From Dipetalonema caudispina (lineage: Eukaryota > Nematoda > Chromadorea > Rhabditida > Onchocercidae), in assembly GCA_013365325.1 (NCBI GenBank), contig JABVXV010000022.1, forward strand, positions 248,001-312,000: 64,000 bases of DNA. The letters run 5' to 3'. How positions within the stretch are numbered: position 1 is the stretch's first letter; each line of letters opens with the position of its first letter. Below, piece after piece: positions 1-11,918 of this stretch. Made by a program: the position numbers and the translations under genes. Under the pieces are notes generated by a model, which worked only from the letters and a program-made list of their open reading frames with translations, was not told the DNA's origin and did not search any database.

Positions 1-130
1 TAAATTCATTATCTGATTTAATATGGATTTCCATCCTCTTAGTCACGAATAAAGCATTGGGGACTTTTCAAGTTATGTCTTTAACTGTTACATCTGAAAA
101 AGGAAGTTACCGTCACATTATATTTCTTAG

Positions 131-3100
131 GAGGAAGATGCTGATAAACTTAAATATGACCAACCGATGGACTTAAGGATTAATGATGGTCACAGTGCCA
201 GCTGTTTCGGTTTACAAATGACTGAAGTATTGATACCGCAACATTCCTCCAATAGGTGCGTTCAACGTATGTCACTGAAGTGATCGATATTGTTTTTATT
301 TACCGGTCGATCACTTATTTTTCATGGTTATTAGGCAAAAGTAGTATTTATGACTCCTGTGAGCTTTATATGCCATTATCCCAACAGTACAGTGCATCCT
401 AACGTCGTATATCAAAAAATTTGCATATATTAGCGAGTATCGTGCGGTTGCATTTTGCCTTCATTAGTGTTGTTGTTTCGAACGGTGAGCAGTTGCTCCA
501 TTTTTTTCTGGGAAGTATCAATGGACCGTTTTATAAATTGTTTAATGTTGAAGTTAGTTTGTTTGAAACCTTACTTTCTCAGTCTTCCGTCTTTGCTCTA
601 TTTCAGTTCTGATAATGGAAAATTTTCTTAGTACACCTCTCCTTCCGTGTCAAAGTTTTAGAGACTTACGTATATCGTATAAGATCGCATTATAGTAGTT
701 CAATTTGTAGGGCTGATGATGTGAAGGAAGATGGTATTAATGATGGAAGCAAAGCTAGAGAGAAAGCAAAGGAAGAAGAAATGAAGGATGGAGCTCAGAA
801 AAGTGATGAAAGAGATGCTAGTAAAAGTACACTAGTTGAATTCGCTAAGGGGAAGTTAGAAAAGCGTAAAGTTGGAGAAAAAGTCAATGAGTGGAAAAAA
901 GTTGCAAAGAAGACAACAGTAGAAAGCGCTTTATCAGTGATTGTTGATGGCATTGCCAAAAACTCAACAACTGATAATACTCCTTTGTCTCGTAAGTCTT
1001 TAGTTTTTATGTTTATCTTTAATACAACTTGTTGAAAATTTATATCAATGCACGTCATATTCTGGACTAAATCACATTTAGGATGATCGATCGGCCTTTT
1101 GAAAAGGGTTCAGAATCCACATCTTTATTCATTATCCTTAAACTAATTAAGATTTATATGAATTGAATCAATTTATCTTATCTTCCAACATGTAATAGTG
1201 CGTTTATATCGATCTCGAACTTTTGGGATATCCCATTGTTTGCTTTTTTTACTGGTCCATGCATTCCACTGCAACATATTCAAACTTGTAACTAATTTTT
1301 ATGATTGTTAGGAATGTTAATTTGACGACTGTTTTTTCTCGTTATATCTTTTCAGAAAAATCTTTTCTTTCCAGGAGACCTCAAAGCACTCAAAGTGGTT
1401 TTATCAAGGTCAACTGGACAAAAAATATTCACTGCATTGTCACCTTCCAGTATGGATTTATCTATTATTCTCTTTTAGATGTCTTTTTTAATCTCCTTTC
1501 ACCGTGAATATTTGATATTCTCTATTAAGGTGGCACCGAACGAACGGTCAAAGACGTGGAGCAGAAATGTGATTCAGGAAATGTGCAGGGTAATGCGAGT
1601 ATAACTCCGTTTGCAGCTGATGAGTCACAAGTTGCAGAAAGCATATGTGAGAAAAGGAAGAGACATAGAAAGGTGATTTTATTGTTGACAGTGGGGTAGT
1701 ATCATGGAGCTTGAAAAATGCTACCGAATTGTTGTTAACATAATGATTTCAAGGAGAAAGATCGAGATAAACACCATACCAAGGAGCACAAGCGAAGAGA
1801 TAAAGCGAAATACAAAGAGCACAAGAAAAGCAAAACGAAAGACAACGAAAAGGAATATGTTAAACTAAGGCCTGAAAAACTTTGCTTAAAGCGACCCAGT
1901 GAGCATATCCGTAGGTTTTACATAATTGTTGTGCATTTTCGTATACCCATACTGTGTAGATGAATTCTATGTTATTCGCAGTCTTTCAGCTGTATAACTC
2001 TTACCATTTTTCAAATGGTAAAAGTAAATCGAATTCCAATTTTCTCATAATATTCAACTAAAGATTCATCACTTTTTGTAAATTAATCACTGAATAAAGT
2101 GCCCTGCTAAATATTCATGGAAGATTTCCTTTGCTTTAAACAATTTATTACAGTGTCAGATGAAATGCCAACTCCGAAAATACCTAAACTAAAAATCCGC
2201 TTTGGATCTAACTCAAGTGGCGTTAGTACTTCTCCATCTGGCATATTCTCTGCAACTTCGCCGACTATCCTGACTTCTTCTTTGTCGTCTGATCAACTGC
2301 AAGTTTTTCCATAAGAACTATTCATGTTGTATATTTTCTTCAACTTCTTTTCTTAGTTTCCCAGTTGCTATTTTTTGTTGGTATTTTCAGGTCAGAGAGA
2401 GATGTTCCGTCATTAGTCGATCAAAACATTCAGGTTATGCAAACCGCAATTAAGATAGAAGATGCAGAGGCTACCAGTTCGTATACATCTCTCAAACCCG
2501 ATGGAAATATTAAACCTAGAAAACGACAGCCAGTGACGAAAGCAGAGGTTATTTTAGGTTTTTTTAAATGATTTTCCGTTGTAACAAATTTTCATTTCTT
2601 TTTTGCCATCATGTTTGGCTCACCTGTCTGTGTATTTGTTTATTTGTCTCCATAACTCCACTGTTATTGAATAGCCTAGCCGTGAACTGGAATGAATCAA
2701 TTCAGAATGTGGATGGCTTGCTGGATTGTTTCTGCAGCCATCTTCTTTGTAGGAGGGAATTTGCTGATTATTAGCTACATTTATCTCGATTGTTTAGAAA
2801 TTTATTTTCACAGATTAAAGGTGGAAAGTAAGTCATGCAGATTGATGTGAGTAGGTTTTTGATATCTAATAATTTATTAAAGTTGAATTACTAAGCTTGA
2901 AGAGCCGGAAAAGTTGGATATTACTGTTATGAAAAGCTACTTTCAGAGAGTAATAAGGTGACTTATAACTTTTACTCAGTACATTTGCGTAATAAGTCAT
3001 ACTTTGACGGATCAAATTTAAGACATATTGAGGTCGCTTGTGCCGTTCAACTACTGCACTTATTAAACTAAAAGAAATACGATGAATGAATCATCGAATG

Positions 3101-6100
3101 GTAGTGCGAGAGTAACGTTGATGGCTACAGATTTTTTACTTGAAACTGTATTTCTAGCGGAATGGAAGTATTCACTTAGAACCTTTCCAGCTGCGCTTCT
3201 TTAAGAAGTGTACCAAAAAGCTAATACTACTTTTATTGCCGCTACTGGTTATTTTGCGGATGTTTGCACATATTTTAAAATGAAAAGTCATATTTTAAAG
3301 AGTGCTGTCTTAAAGGGAGTTGGATTAGTCACTGACAGTGAAATTTTCAGTTGAAGGCGCTACCGAAATTGCCGTTGAAAGCAAGAATTTGTGGAACTAA
3401 AGAGTAAGTTATGTGAGGATGCAGTTGCATTTTTAAATTCGTACAGGTGGACAAGTTTCGTTTATAAGCTTTGCTATTCTTTTGCATCCCACAACTTTTT
3501 GAATAGTGTTCTCGTTGTCTTTTCGTTTTATTCTTACCCCACTGTCCTTATTCGTTCTCTATTTTTGGTCTTAAAAATCTTGAGGCTATTTGTTGTTTTA
3601 GTTATTCGTATATACATTTCATCTCTTTCCAGTCGATAATTTGTTACGGTTTTATACAGATATCCTCTTGTTTTCAGTACTTGTTACTGTAAACTACACT
3701 GTCATAACCACCAATATTACATATTGCTCTATAAGCTTTAACTGTATGTAAAACTAGTCATTCAGGATCATCTGTACAGTAAGGTCATAGAGATCTCAAC
3801 TTATTTAAAGAGCTTTGTTCAGAGCTTTTCTGCTCACATGATTGTGCCCTTCACCGTCAATGAAGAACATGCTTCAAGTAAATGTAGGATGGGGATTTCA
3901 CTTTGTTGCAATCAATTTTGTGTGCTCGTTTGCAACAGCCAGCACTTCAGTGATTAGCACCCTACCTGTTTTTATTCCATTAGCACTTTGCTTAGTTTTT
4001 TTATACCTTTCAGCCAAGTAGCGTCTTTACCGTGTTCACCATGTTTCAAAAATATTGTTCACAAAGAAAATGAAATGCGGAAAGTGGGGAATGGGGATGG
4101 TACTCCCAACTGGTCGTAGTTTGATGGTCAGTTGTCTCGGTATTTTTTCTGAATTAAGATGTACACGTTGCAATTTAGTGCCCTCTGATTGCTGGGAAGT
4201 GGTGGCGCTGTCTCGCTTCTTTTAACAGCTTCTGTTATTCTGCGCTCGTAATATTTGTGTACTGTTAACGGATAAAAAGCTTGAAGCCCGCTACCCAGCA
4301 CGCCAAGAGGACTTTAAAATAACGCACCGGTGCTTTGTGTCATGTTACAATTTCGCATTTAATATTGGAAATAAAGTTTTATCCTTTACTTCCCTTTGTG
4401 CAGTACTTAAAGACCGGTCATTATCTTAAGGTCTTCAGTGGTACGCGGAAACCAAACAACATTGTTTTCACATCATTTTACGTTATCTTATATCTAGCAT
4501 ATCGTTGCCCACCTTAGCTATGTCGTCCTTCTTTTTTCGGATTGTTTTTGAATCTACAAAACCACGTTTTGTTGGGAAGTGCTGTAACCAGTCTTCTAGC
4601 AGTAGCCATGGTTTTATACCGTTCCAATAAATTCAGTACTTTACAAAATAATTTCCTAGTAACCCAGTAGAAACATGGAAGTTTCGATTATTGGATCCCC
4701 TATGCAGCTTCAAGCAGTTCATGTATCTAAGATCTTTATCTTTCGTGCCTCCCATTAATTTAAACATTCAGCAAAATTTCTAGTCCCTGCACTTCCTGAA
4801 CAAAACAGAACTCGGGTCATCCTTCCTCTGCGGATTATCTCGTATGTTTGGTGAGAGTAAAGGTAAATATTTCAGGGGAAGTGGATTCACAGGTGGACAA
4901 GGACCAGCAGAGGTAGCCACCAGCTCAGTTATTTCTAGAGCAGATGCTGGGTTTGAACAAAAAAATTATATGCAACAACCAACGGGTAAGCGCTTGCGCA
5001 CGGACGATGGAAAGGACTTTTTGGGAAGCTGCTTCGATACCTATGGCGCATCTGCCTTTAATTCACCCGATAAAGTGTTCAAAGCTGTGAGTAAAGAAAG
5101 AAACAATGAAAGCTGTATTCAAGGTATGACGCCGAAAGATTTGGGACAGCTAGCACCTATCGACACTTTCAGTACATTTTCGACCGATGAACGACGCCAA
5201 GAAAAGGAACCTTTAAAGAGAGACTTGGAAGAAGTATTGAGAAAGAAACCGGATCAGGCACGCGCTGAAGCTGAGGAGTCGGATTCAATGAAACCAAAGT
5301 TAGGGAAAGAAAAGGATCCTTTTAAGCGTGTGTGCGACGGTAACTTACTATTTGACAAGGAGAAGCTACTTGTCAAAGACCGATCTTCGGGAAAGTTGAA
5401 AAATAGGGAGCCGGAGAAAGAGAAGAAAAAAGATCGACATCATAGCCTTGAGAAGGTGAAGGAGAATGGGCGAGAAAAGGGATCGCATCATATGCAAAAG
5501 GCTCCGGAAAAGGAAAGAGATCAAACCAGGCGAGACGAGAAAGGCCTGGGAATAGTGGATGAAAAGAAAGAAGCACGGCAAGATCGACAAAAGGAGAAGG
5601 GGAGTGATGGGGAGAAAAAGAAAGGGAGTGGTGAGAGCGAAAAGGGGAAGGGGAAGAAGATGAGAATGATTGGGGTAAGGTCGGGAGATTTTTCTGGTGG
5701 TTGCAAAGCAGAGAATGACAAGAAACATCGGGATAAGTTGGGAAAAGTTGCTGGATCTGGAGAGCGACGTAAGCGGAAGAGTGTCGATAAGGATGAGGAA
5801 CGTGAGAAAGGTATGGAGAAGGACGCGAAGAAATATCCGAGAGAAAGGGGATGCTCGAGCGAGACAAAGGAGAGGGGGAAACATCACAGCAAAAAAACTG
5901 TCATGGAAGAGAAGGTTAAAGGTCGTGACAAGGAATCCAAGGATAGGGAGGAACGAAGAAAGCATTCAAGTGGTTGGGGCAAAGAACATAACATTGCAAG
6001 AAGCAACAAGGAGATCGAGAAAATTCCTTCTGGTGAAGATGAAGGCTTTGGTGGTTTGAGTAATGTGAAAACGAAGAATTCCGCTAAAGATGAACTTACT

Positions 6101-7482
6101 GGTGATCCGAACAATTCCCATCTTCTGTACGATCCTGTTCAGAAAACTGAGCGAGGTAATAGTATTTCTTCGTTAACTGTTTCCCTCGTTTTTGAATTAA
6201 ACATTCCTTTCCCTACAATTTAATTTATCCAATTTTGCTAGATAATGTTGGGTAGAAAAATCCCTGGAGCTATATGAATGCTTTAATAATATTTCATTAA
6301 TATGCGCTTATAAAGCCCCAACTTCGTTGATGGGTTATGGAAATATTCGGACTCAGAAGAGCTGTCTGTATGAGTCCAAAAAAATTCACAACTGGAATAT
6401 ATCAAATGTACAGAGTGTTGATAGAACTGTATGGCTATTAGTTTGTCATCGTAGGTGTGGTAGATTTGCCGGGCTAAGAATTGGAGAGTGGAGCAAAAGA
6501 TCGATATAGCTTATGGTACTATTGTGAACTTCTTTGGTGGGGGGTCTTATACACAAATTTCTTTAAAGTTTACTGCTAGGGTTGCTGTTTAGACAGGTCT
6601 CATAAAATGTGCAGTTATCGTTTGATGATTAAGCATGTTTTGATGGGTCGGTTTATATTTAGGAAAATTATAGTTCGTTATGTTTCTAGTCATATTTGTG
6701 AAAGAACAACTGTCAATGCGATGCAGTGCTGATAGTGATATCTTTGGAAGCAGGTCGTCAACTACTGATTCGCTAACGAAATCTTCGGATAAGGTAATAA
6801 TTCCAGAAGGTTCATGATTTCCGGAACTGATTAGTACGACAGGTCACGTGCCGTTAATTGTCCATCCGTTTCTTAATTAGGCGTGCATAATATAACAGAA
6901 AGAAATAGAAGCCGTTAAGCATCTGATATTTTGTCTATGGTGATGCTTTAAGTAAGTGTAAGCTTCAGACGAGTCTATAAAATGAGATTCGATCGCAGGG
7001 CATGGATATGCGGTGAGTTTGATGAAATACGAATTAAGGCCAAGAATGGAACTAAGCTTCGTAGTTATCGCGCTAGGAATCATCAGTAATATGCCGCTTA
7101 CAATCATTTTATGTTCAACTTTTTGTTCATTTGAGAAATCAGCCACTCTGGATAGTGATGACTCTTTGGATACTATGTGGATTTGTCCAGAATGTTCTGT
7201 AGCTTATGTGGAAGGTGCAACTGATATGGTCGGTTGTGATGCTTGTGACAACTGGTTCCACTGGTAAGTTCTTTTCCCAATATAAATCCTACCATGAACA
7301 AATTTTTTTTGGCTACTATGCGCATAAATCCACCGATATTTCTATAATAATTCAGGAGTTGTGTGGGTTTATTGGTTGCACCGCCAGATGATGCTCCCTG
7401 GTACTGTCAAAATTGTGCGAAAAAAAAACTTAAGAAAAAAAACGTGTTGAAGAGCTCCACTTCGAAGAAAAGCAAGAAGTGA
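131..7482 (+). CDS. TAF3: TFIID subunit 3 (TAF3) homolog, 5'-partial, PHD finger at C-terminus
   Basis: TAF3 is a TFIID subunit whose C-terminal PHD finger reads H3K4me3 in the vertebrate protein. Exons with consistent phase are 131-255, 711-991, 1375-1449, 1530-1672, 1754-1910, 2154-2286, 2391-2547, probably 2896-2949 and 3351-3403, a large exon from about 4784 to 6155, about 6727-6792, a PHD exon ending at 7263, and 7356-7482 with the stop. The PHD finger has the full C4HC3 ligand set (WICPEC, GCDAC, FHWSC, WYCQNC) followed by a short basic tail, the same order and end position as TAF3. The middle, especially 5180-6080, is almost pure K/E/R/D, typical of the disordered TAF3 centre. The N-terminal histone fold must lie left of the window. 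The join across 2950-4784 and the 6155-7134 segment are uncertain, so two adjacent genes cannot be fully excluded. Long minus-strand frames over 5366-5965 are shadows of this repetitive coding. Confidence 0.8.
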
Positions 7483-8492
7483 CATGGTTGTGATAATGGA
7501 TTGATTTTTTATAATATTTTTATTCCTTTCTAGTTCTCGGAGGTCAGCAAACTTGAAAGCTGCTTCTTCTTTGTTAATCATTTAACTGTTGCATACGGGT
7601 TCACGTGAACCAGATAAATTTCTCCTTCAACTTCCATTTAATATTGAGGGATTTGCAAGCTATAAATATCATTTAGTATGACTAAAATTTAGATTTCCGT
7701 TTCTTATTTTAAGAATTTATTGAAATAATTACGTGTAAGCTTACAATTCAAGTTTACAGATGTATCCTTTCATCTAAGAGGCACTTACCCTATGTCTACC
7801 TTTTCGTCTGTCTCCATTTCTAGATACTTTTATTGCCTTCATACATATTTTTAGGAATCCTTAGTGCTTACATTTGTAGTTGTTGGGAGATCGTAGTGAT
7901 TCGGTGGCGGGGAAGTGAGCTCAAAGTATATCAAGTACGCTCTGTCGTGAGCTGCAGTGGGCTCATCAACAGAACAAATTACGACAAGTATTAATAATGC
8001 CATGTTAATGTAAAGCTGACCTCCTTTCATTTCTTACAAGTGTTTTGAATATTTGTAATTGTAAAACAATTCTACTATTTATTTGCTCAACATGTTGTAA
8101 GAATTCTTATATGACCGTTTTTCCTTTTTGGTATCTGGAAACACTGTACAACAGTGATGATGAGTTGCAATAAAAAAGAAAGGCAACATCATCATATCGT
8201 GTCGTATCTTCTCATTTTCATCCTTTTTAAAAAAAAGGATGAAGGAGCTCAGGGAAGTAATACGAATGTTTCTCGAAAAGCAGTCATTCCTGATTCTTTT
8301 ATTGTTGCTGCTGTTCATTTGCTACCCCTCTTGGTGTCTTTCCGTTTTCACCCTCTTTATGGGACACAAATATAAAATGTTCAGATGACCAGTGCTTGTT
8401 GCTTTTTTGTTTTAGAATTTAAATGATAAGATACGCCATCAGTGATTTGTGTGTGTGTATGAGAGTGTGTATATATATATGTGTGTGTGTAT

Positions 8493-8531
<39 letters not shown>

Positions 8532-11386
8532 TCTCTTGTTTGTCTCAATACAGTTCTACGTTTTGGTCGCTTTTAATCCCATATATATATATATATATAC
8601 AGTATTCAAAACTGTTGTTCTGTGGCATCAAAATAATGGTAGAAAACGAGCAAATGATGTCAGATCCTAGTTTCTAAACTATTCATGTGTTCATGTATGC
8701 TCTATTTGCGAGAACATGTTCACCTGATAAATCTACCGGAAGAAATTATTTGCACTTGTGTATGTGCTATTTTCGACGTCATTTACGGCAACAGTAATGT
8801 AAGATTGTTTTTGATTCAGACCGCTTAGTTTGTGAAGTTACAGTTAATGGGTAAGAAAGTTGCGAAGATGTCTGCAAAGTTTCGCCATAACTTATATTTC
8901 GATTGTGAAGCTACTAAAGAAGTGATCAGATAGTGCTATTAATGCTTTATCGAGGTTTATCATTCCCTTGTGTCTACCATTTAAAGTTAGGTAGTCAAAT
9001 AACATAAGGACAAGTATATATTTGAGTTTAGTTTCACTTTCATTTCTTCCATCTGTTTGCCAAAAAGAATGTGAAATAAGGCGGAAGTTTTCAACGAGTG
9101 ATTTGTGCAAATGTATTTAACACTTTGCTGATAGTTCGTTTTGGTCCGATTCCAAATTGGACATCAAATTAAAAAAAAAAAAAATGTTCTCGAGAGCTAC
9201 TGGAATGTATACATTTCGTTCATTCGATTTTTCACTCTTTCAGTTACGAATTGCTACAGTCGTCGAAAATTTTCAAGATGTAATGCTATTTTTTAAACTT
9301 CATATGTTGGTTAAGCACTTCGGAAGTGGACAAACAATACTAGAAAACAAAAGATATGAATGGTCGAGCTAAAATGTTTTTTGTTAACGGTGACCTGTGC
9401 ACTTAATTTCCCATTTTGAATGGCAATCGTTTCGATAAAACGAGTTTTCTGCTTATTGACTTTTCATAAATATTGCACTTATGCCGAAAAAAGTACCAAC
9501 TTTTTGAATACATTTTACAAATAGCAACCGGGAAATTTGATGCATTGGAGTAATGCATTGGCTATTACCACTGCCGATTACTAACTTTTTCAATAAAAAG
9601 TTGGTAAGCTATTCCAACTTACTCAGTAATGGACTTCTTAAGCTTCTTAACTCAGAAAATGAGTAATTTATAAGTAATATAGTTAAAGCAATACACTAAC
9701 ATACTAATCACATAAAGTGATAGTAATAAAGTGGAAGTACGAAAATTAGATTCAAAACACATCCGGCAAGGTTGAAGACTTGTCCACTTTTAGCTTTTCA
9801 TGTCTATTCACTGTACACTCTTTCTAGCACACTGGCAATAAGACACTGAACGTTTCAGAGCTGTCAGACAATTCTGAACAGTGTCGAGTTGTCGAAGTAA
9901 TGAAGGTATTACTGGTCAAATGATAATTATGATACACGCTCAATCAACCAAACTTGCAACTTTGAAATTTTATCTTCTTTACCGGGAATAACAAAATTGA
10001 AAACAGTCCTGAAGCCTGAAGTACGAAATCAGTGGTAAAATCGGTATAGACCATTGTAACTTCGCTTAGACAGTAGGAAAAAAAAACTGAAGTGTTAAGA
10101 AACTTGGTTAAAAAAAAAGTGCAAATTTGGTTTCCAGTTTATACATTTTCAGTAATCTCTTCGGAAAGAGAATGAAAATAAAGTTGATACGAGTAAAATG
10201 GGGCAAAATGAGCCAGTACCATATTAATAATGAATTTCCAAAAATAATACTGCTAATGGATCGTCAAATATTTTTTCAAGAGTTTTATCACTAACGAGAT
10301 GCTCCACGAGAATTTTTGGTTGAAAAGAAAACTTGAACTTCTTGTCCTTAATTTAAATGACGGGCATACTGCGTGCCGCATAGGTCAAATGAGATTTCGT
10401 CCTAGGTAAGACACGAAATTCTCGATTTTTACCAATAAAACAAATGACTATATTTATTTCAGATACACAATACAAGGATAAACTGGGAGTAGTTACTACT
10501 AAACTGGATAGTAATTTTATATCCTTCAAAACAGTAGTGATATATATGTAGTATAGCCTTATTTGTTCAATTATTGCAATGTTATTATTTCAATATAGAT
10601 TTTCTGATGCTAATCAGAAAACGGAAAAATCAATGTTAGTGATTCAGGCGAACGGATATTAACGACTTTCTCCTTTCTTCTTTTTTTTTTCCATGTTTTT
10701 CAGAAATATGTATAGGTTAAGAAATCAAAATAGTTCCCCTATAACGGTTTTGGTTTTGTATAATTGCCAATAATAGTTATCGTAATGAGTCCAGAAAAAC
10801 TTATTGACAACAATAGGAAATTATCCTGAATGATTTTCAGTGTTTCTTCTTTGCATCCTATCGCGTTACAAAAGAAATATATTATTCGTTTTTGTATAGT
10901 TGGAAGTATAAACAGTGAAAGCCTATAATACTGCAACAGTGTTGTTTGAAAATATTCTGTTGTTGTTAGGTAAGAAATTTGATATTAATTTAGTTTAGCA
11001 AAAAAGAAAGAAATGTTTGCATGTGCAGCTTATCATTTTGGATTACTTGACAACCATAAGAAACTTGTTAATATCATTAAAGTGTTTAGTTGCGGGTACA
11101 AGTCGATTTGTCGAGAATGACCAGTGAAGGAAGGGGATGAGCATCAAGGAGAAAGGGGATAATCAAAGTTTGTTATTTGTTTGTACGGATGCCACATAGC
11201 GTCAGCGTCGCTCAGGCGAGCCAAAGGAATAGATGAAGGAAGGCGGGCAGTAGTAGAAAAACATGTAGTAACTGCAGATGATTACAAGGTCACTATCCGG
11301 TTTCCGCCCACCAGCTCTTTATTAACGATTCAAAAATTCAGAAACAACATGGTGAAGCATAACATTTCAGTCTCGAGAGCAACGCA
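7483..11386. other. Intergenic region, no gene seen
   Basis: This stretch follows the stop of the TAF3 homolog and precedes the signal-peptide exon of the CAP gene. I found no frame with convincing codon content, no splice chain and no family similarity. It holds a microsatellite cluster (8455-8600) and scattered A/T tracts. The 5' part is presumably the TAF3 3'UTR and the 3' part the promoter of the CAP gene. Confidence 0.6.
8449..8600. repeat. Microsatellite cluster: GT/TA repeats, a 37-base T tract and a second TA repeat
   Basis: A GT-rich stretch (from 8449) passes into TA dinucleotides and GT again. An uninterrupted T run follows at 8494-8530, and a second TA repeat lies at about 8581-8600. 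Simple-sequence DNA of this kind is length-variable and prone to assembly error. Peptides translated from it are artefacts. Confidence 0.9.
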
Positions 11387-11887
11387 ATGCTCCATTTTTT
11401 ACCTATTGTCCTTCTGGCTTCATTGGCTCCATTTGGTATTTCTAATATTGTTGAAAAAGTTAGTCTGTCTCGTATTCTTTATTTCACAATTCTGGTAAGA
11501 GTGGCCAATGGCTAAACAGCCCTATGTAATCCGGAATCAGGTGTGATGCCCTCTGACCAACTTGTAGTAGCAGTATACAACTGTAACAGAAGACGATTCC
11601 TGCACATTAGATACTTTCTCTAGGAGATTTATTGAACAATTCCACTTCCAAGATGAAAGCAGGATAAAGCAAAGTTGAGGGAAAAATACTGCATTCCAGT
11701 TACTTATTAAACATTATTTAAACTATTTGTCACTGTAAAAAGTGTCAATTGCACAGTCATCTGTTGAATGAATGGATCGTTGTCTCGATAACTTTTTCAT
11801 CGCAATGAAAACAGCAAAACTTTGAACAGAACTTGTATATTATCGTTCAATAATATTTCTTTAAATATTTATCAACAGAATAATTCA

Positions 11888-11918
<31 letters not shown>

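Noticed and set aside
5366..5965. 199-codon minus-strand open frame
   Set aside because: It is the complement of the purine-rich TAF3 coding exon, has Leu/Ser/Phe/Pro-rich low complexity and no splice context.
8423..8677. Open frames across the T37 tract
   Set aside because: They are translations of microsatellite and homopolymer sequence with no gene-like composition.
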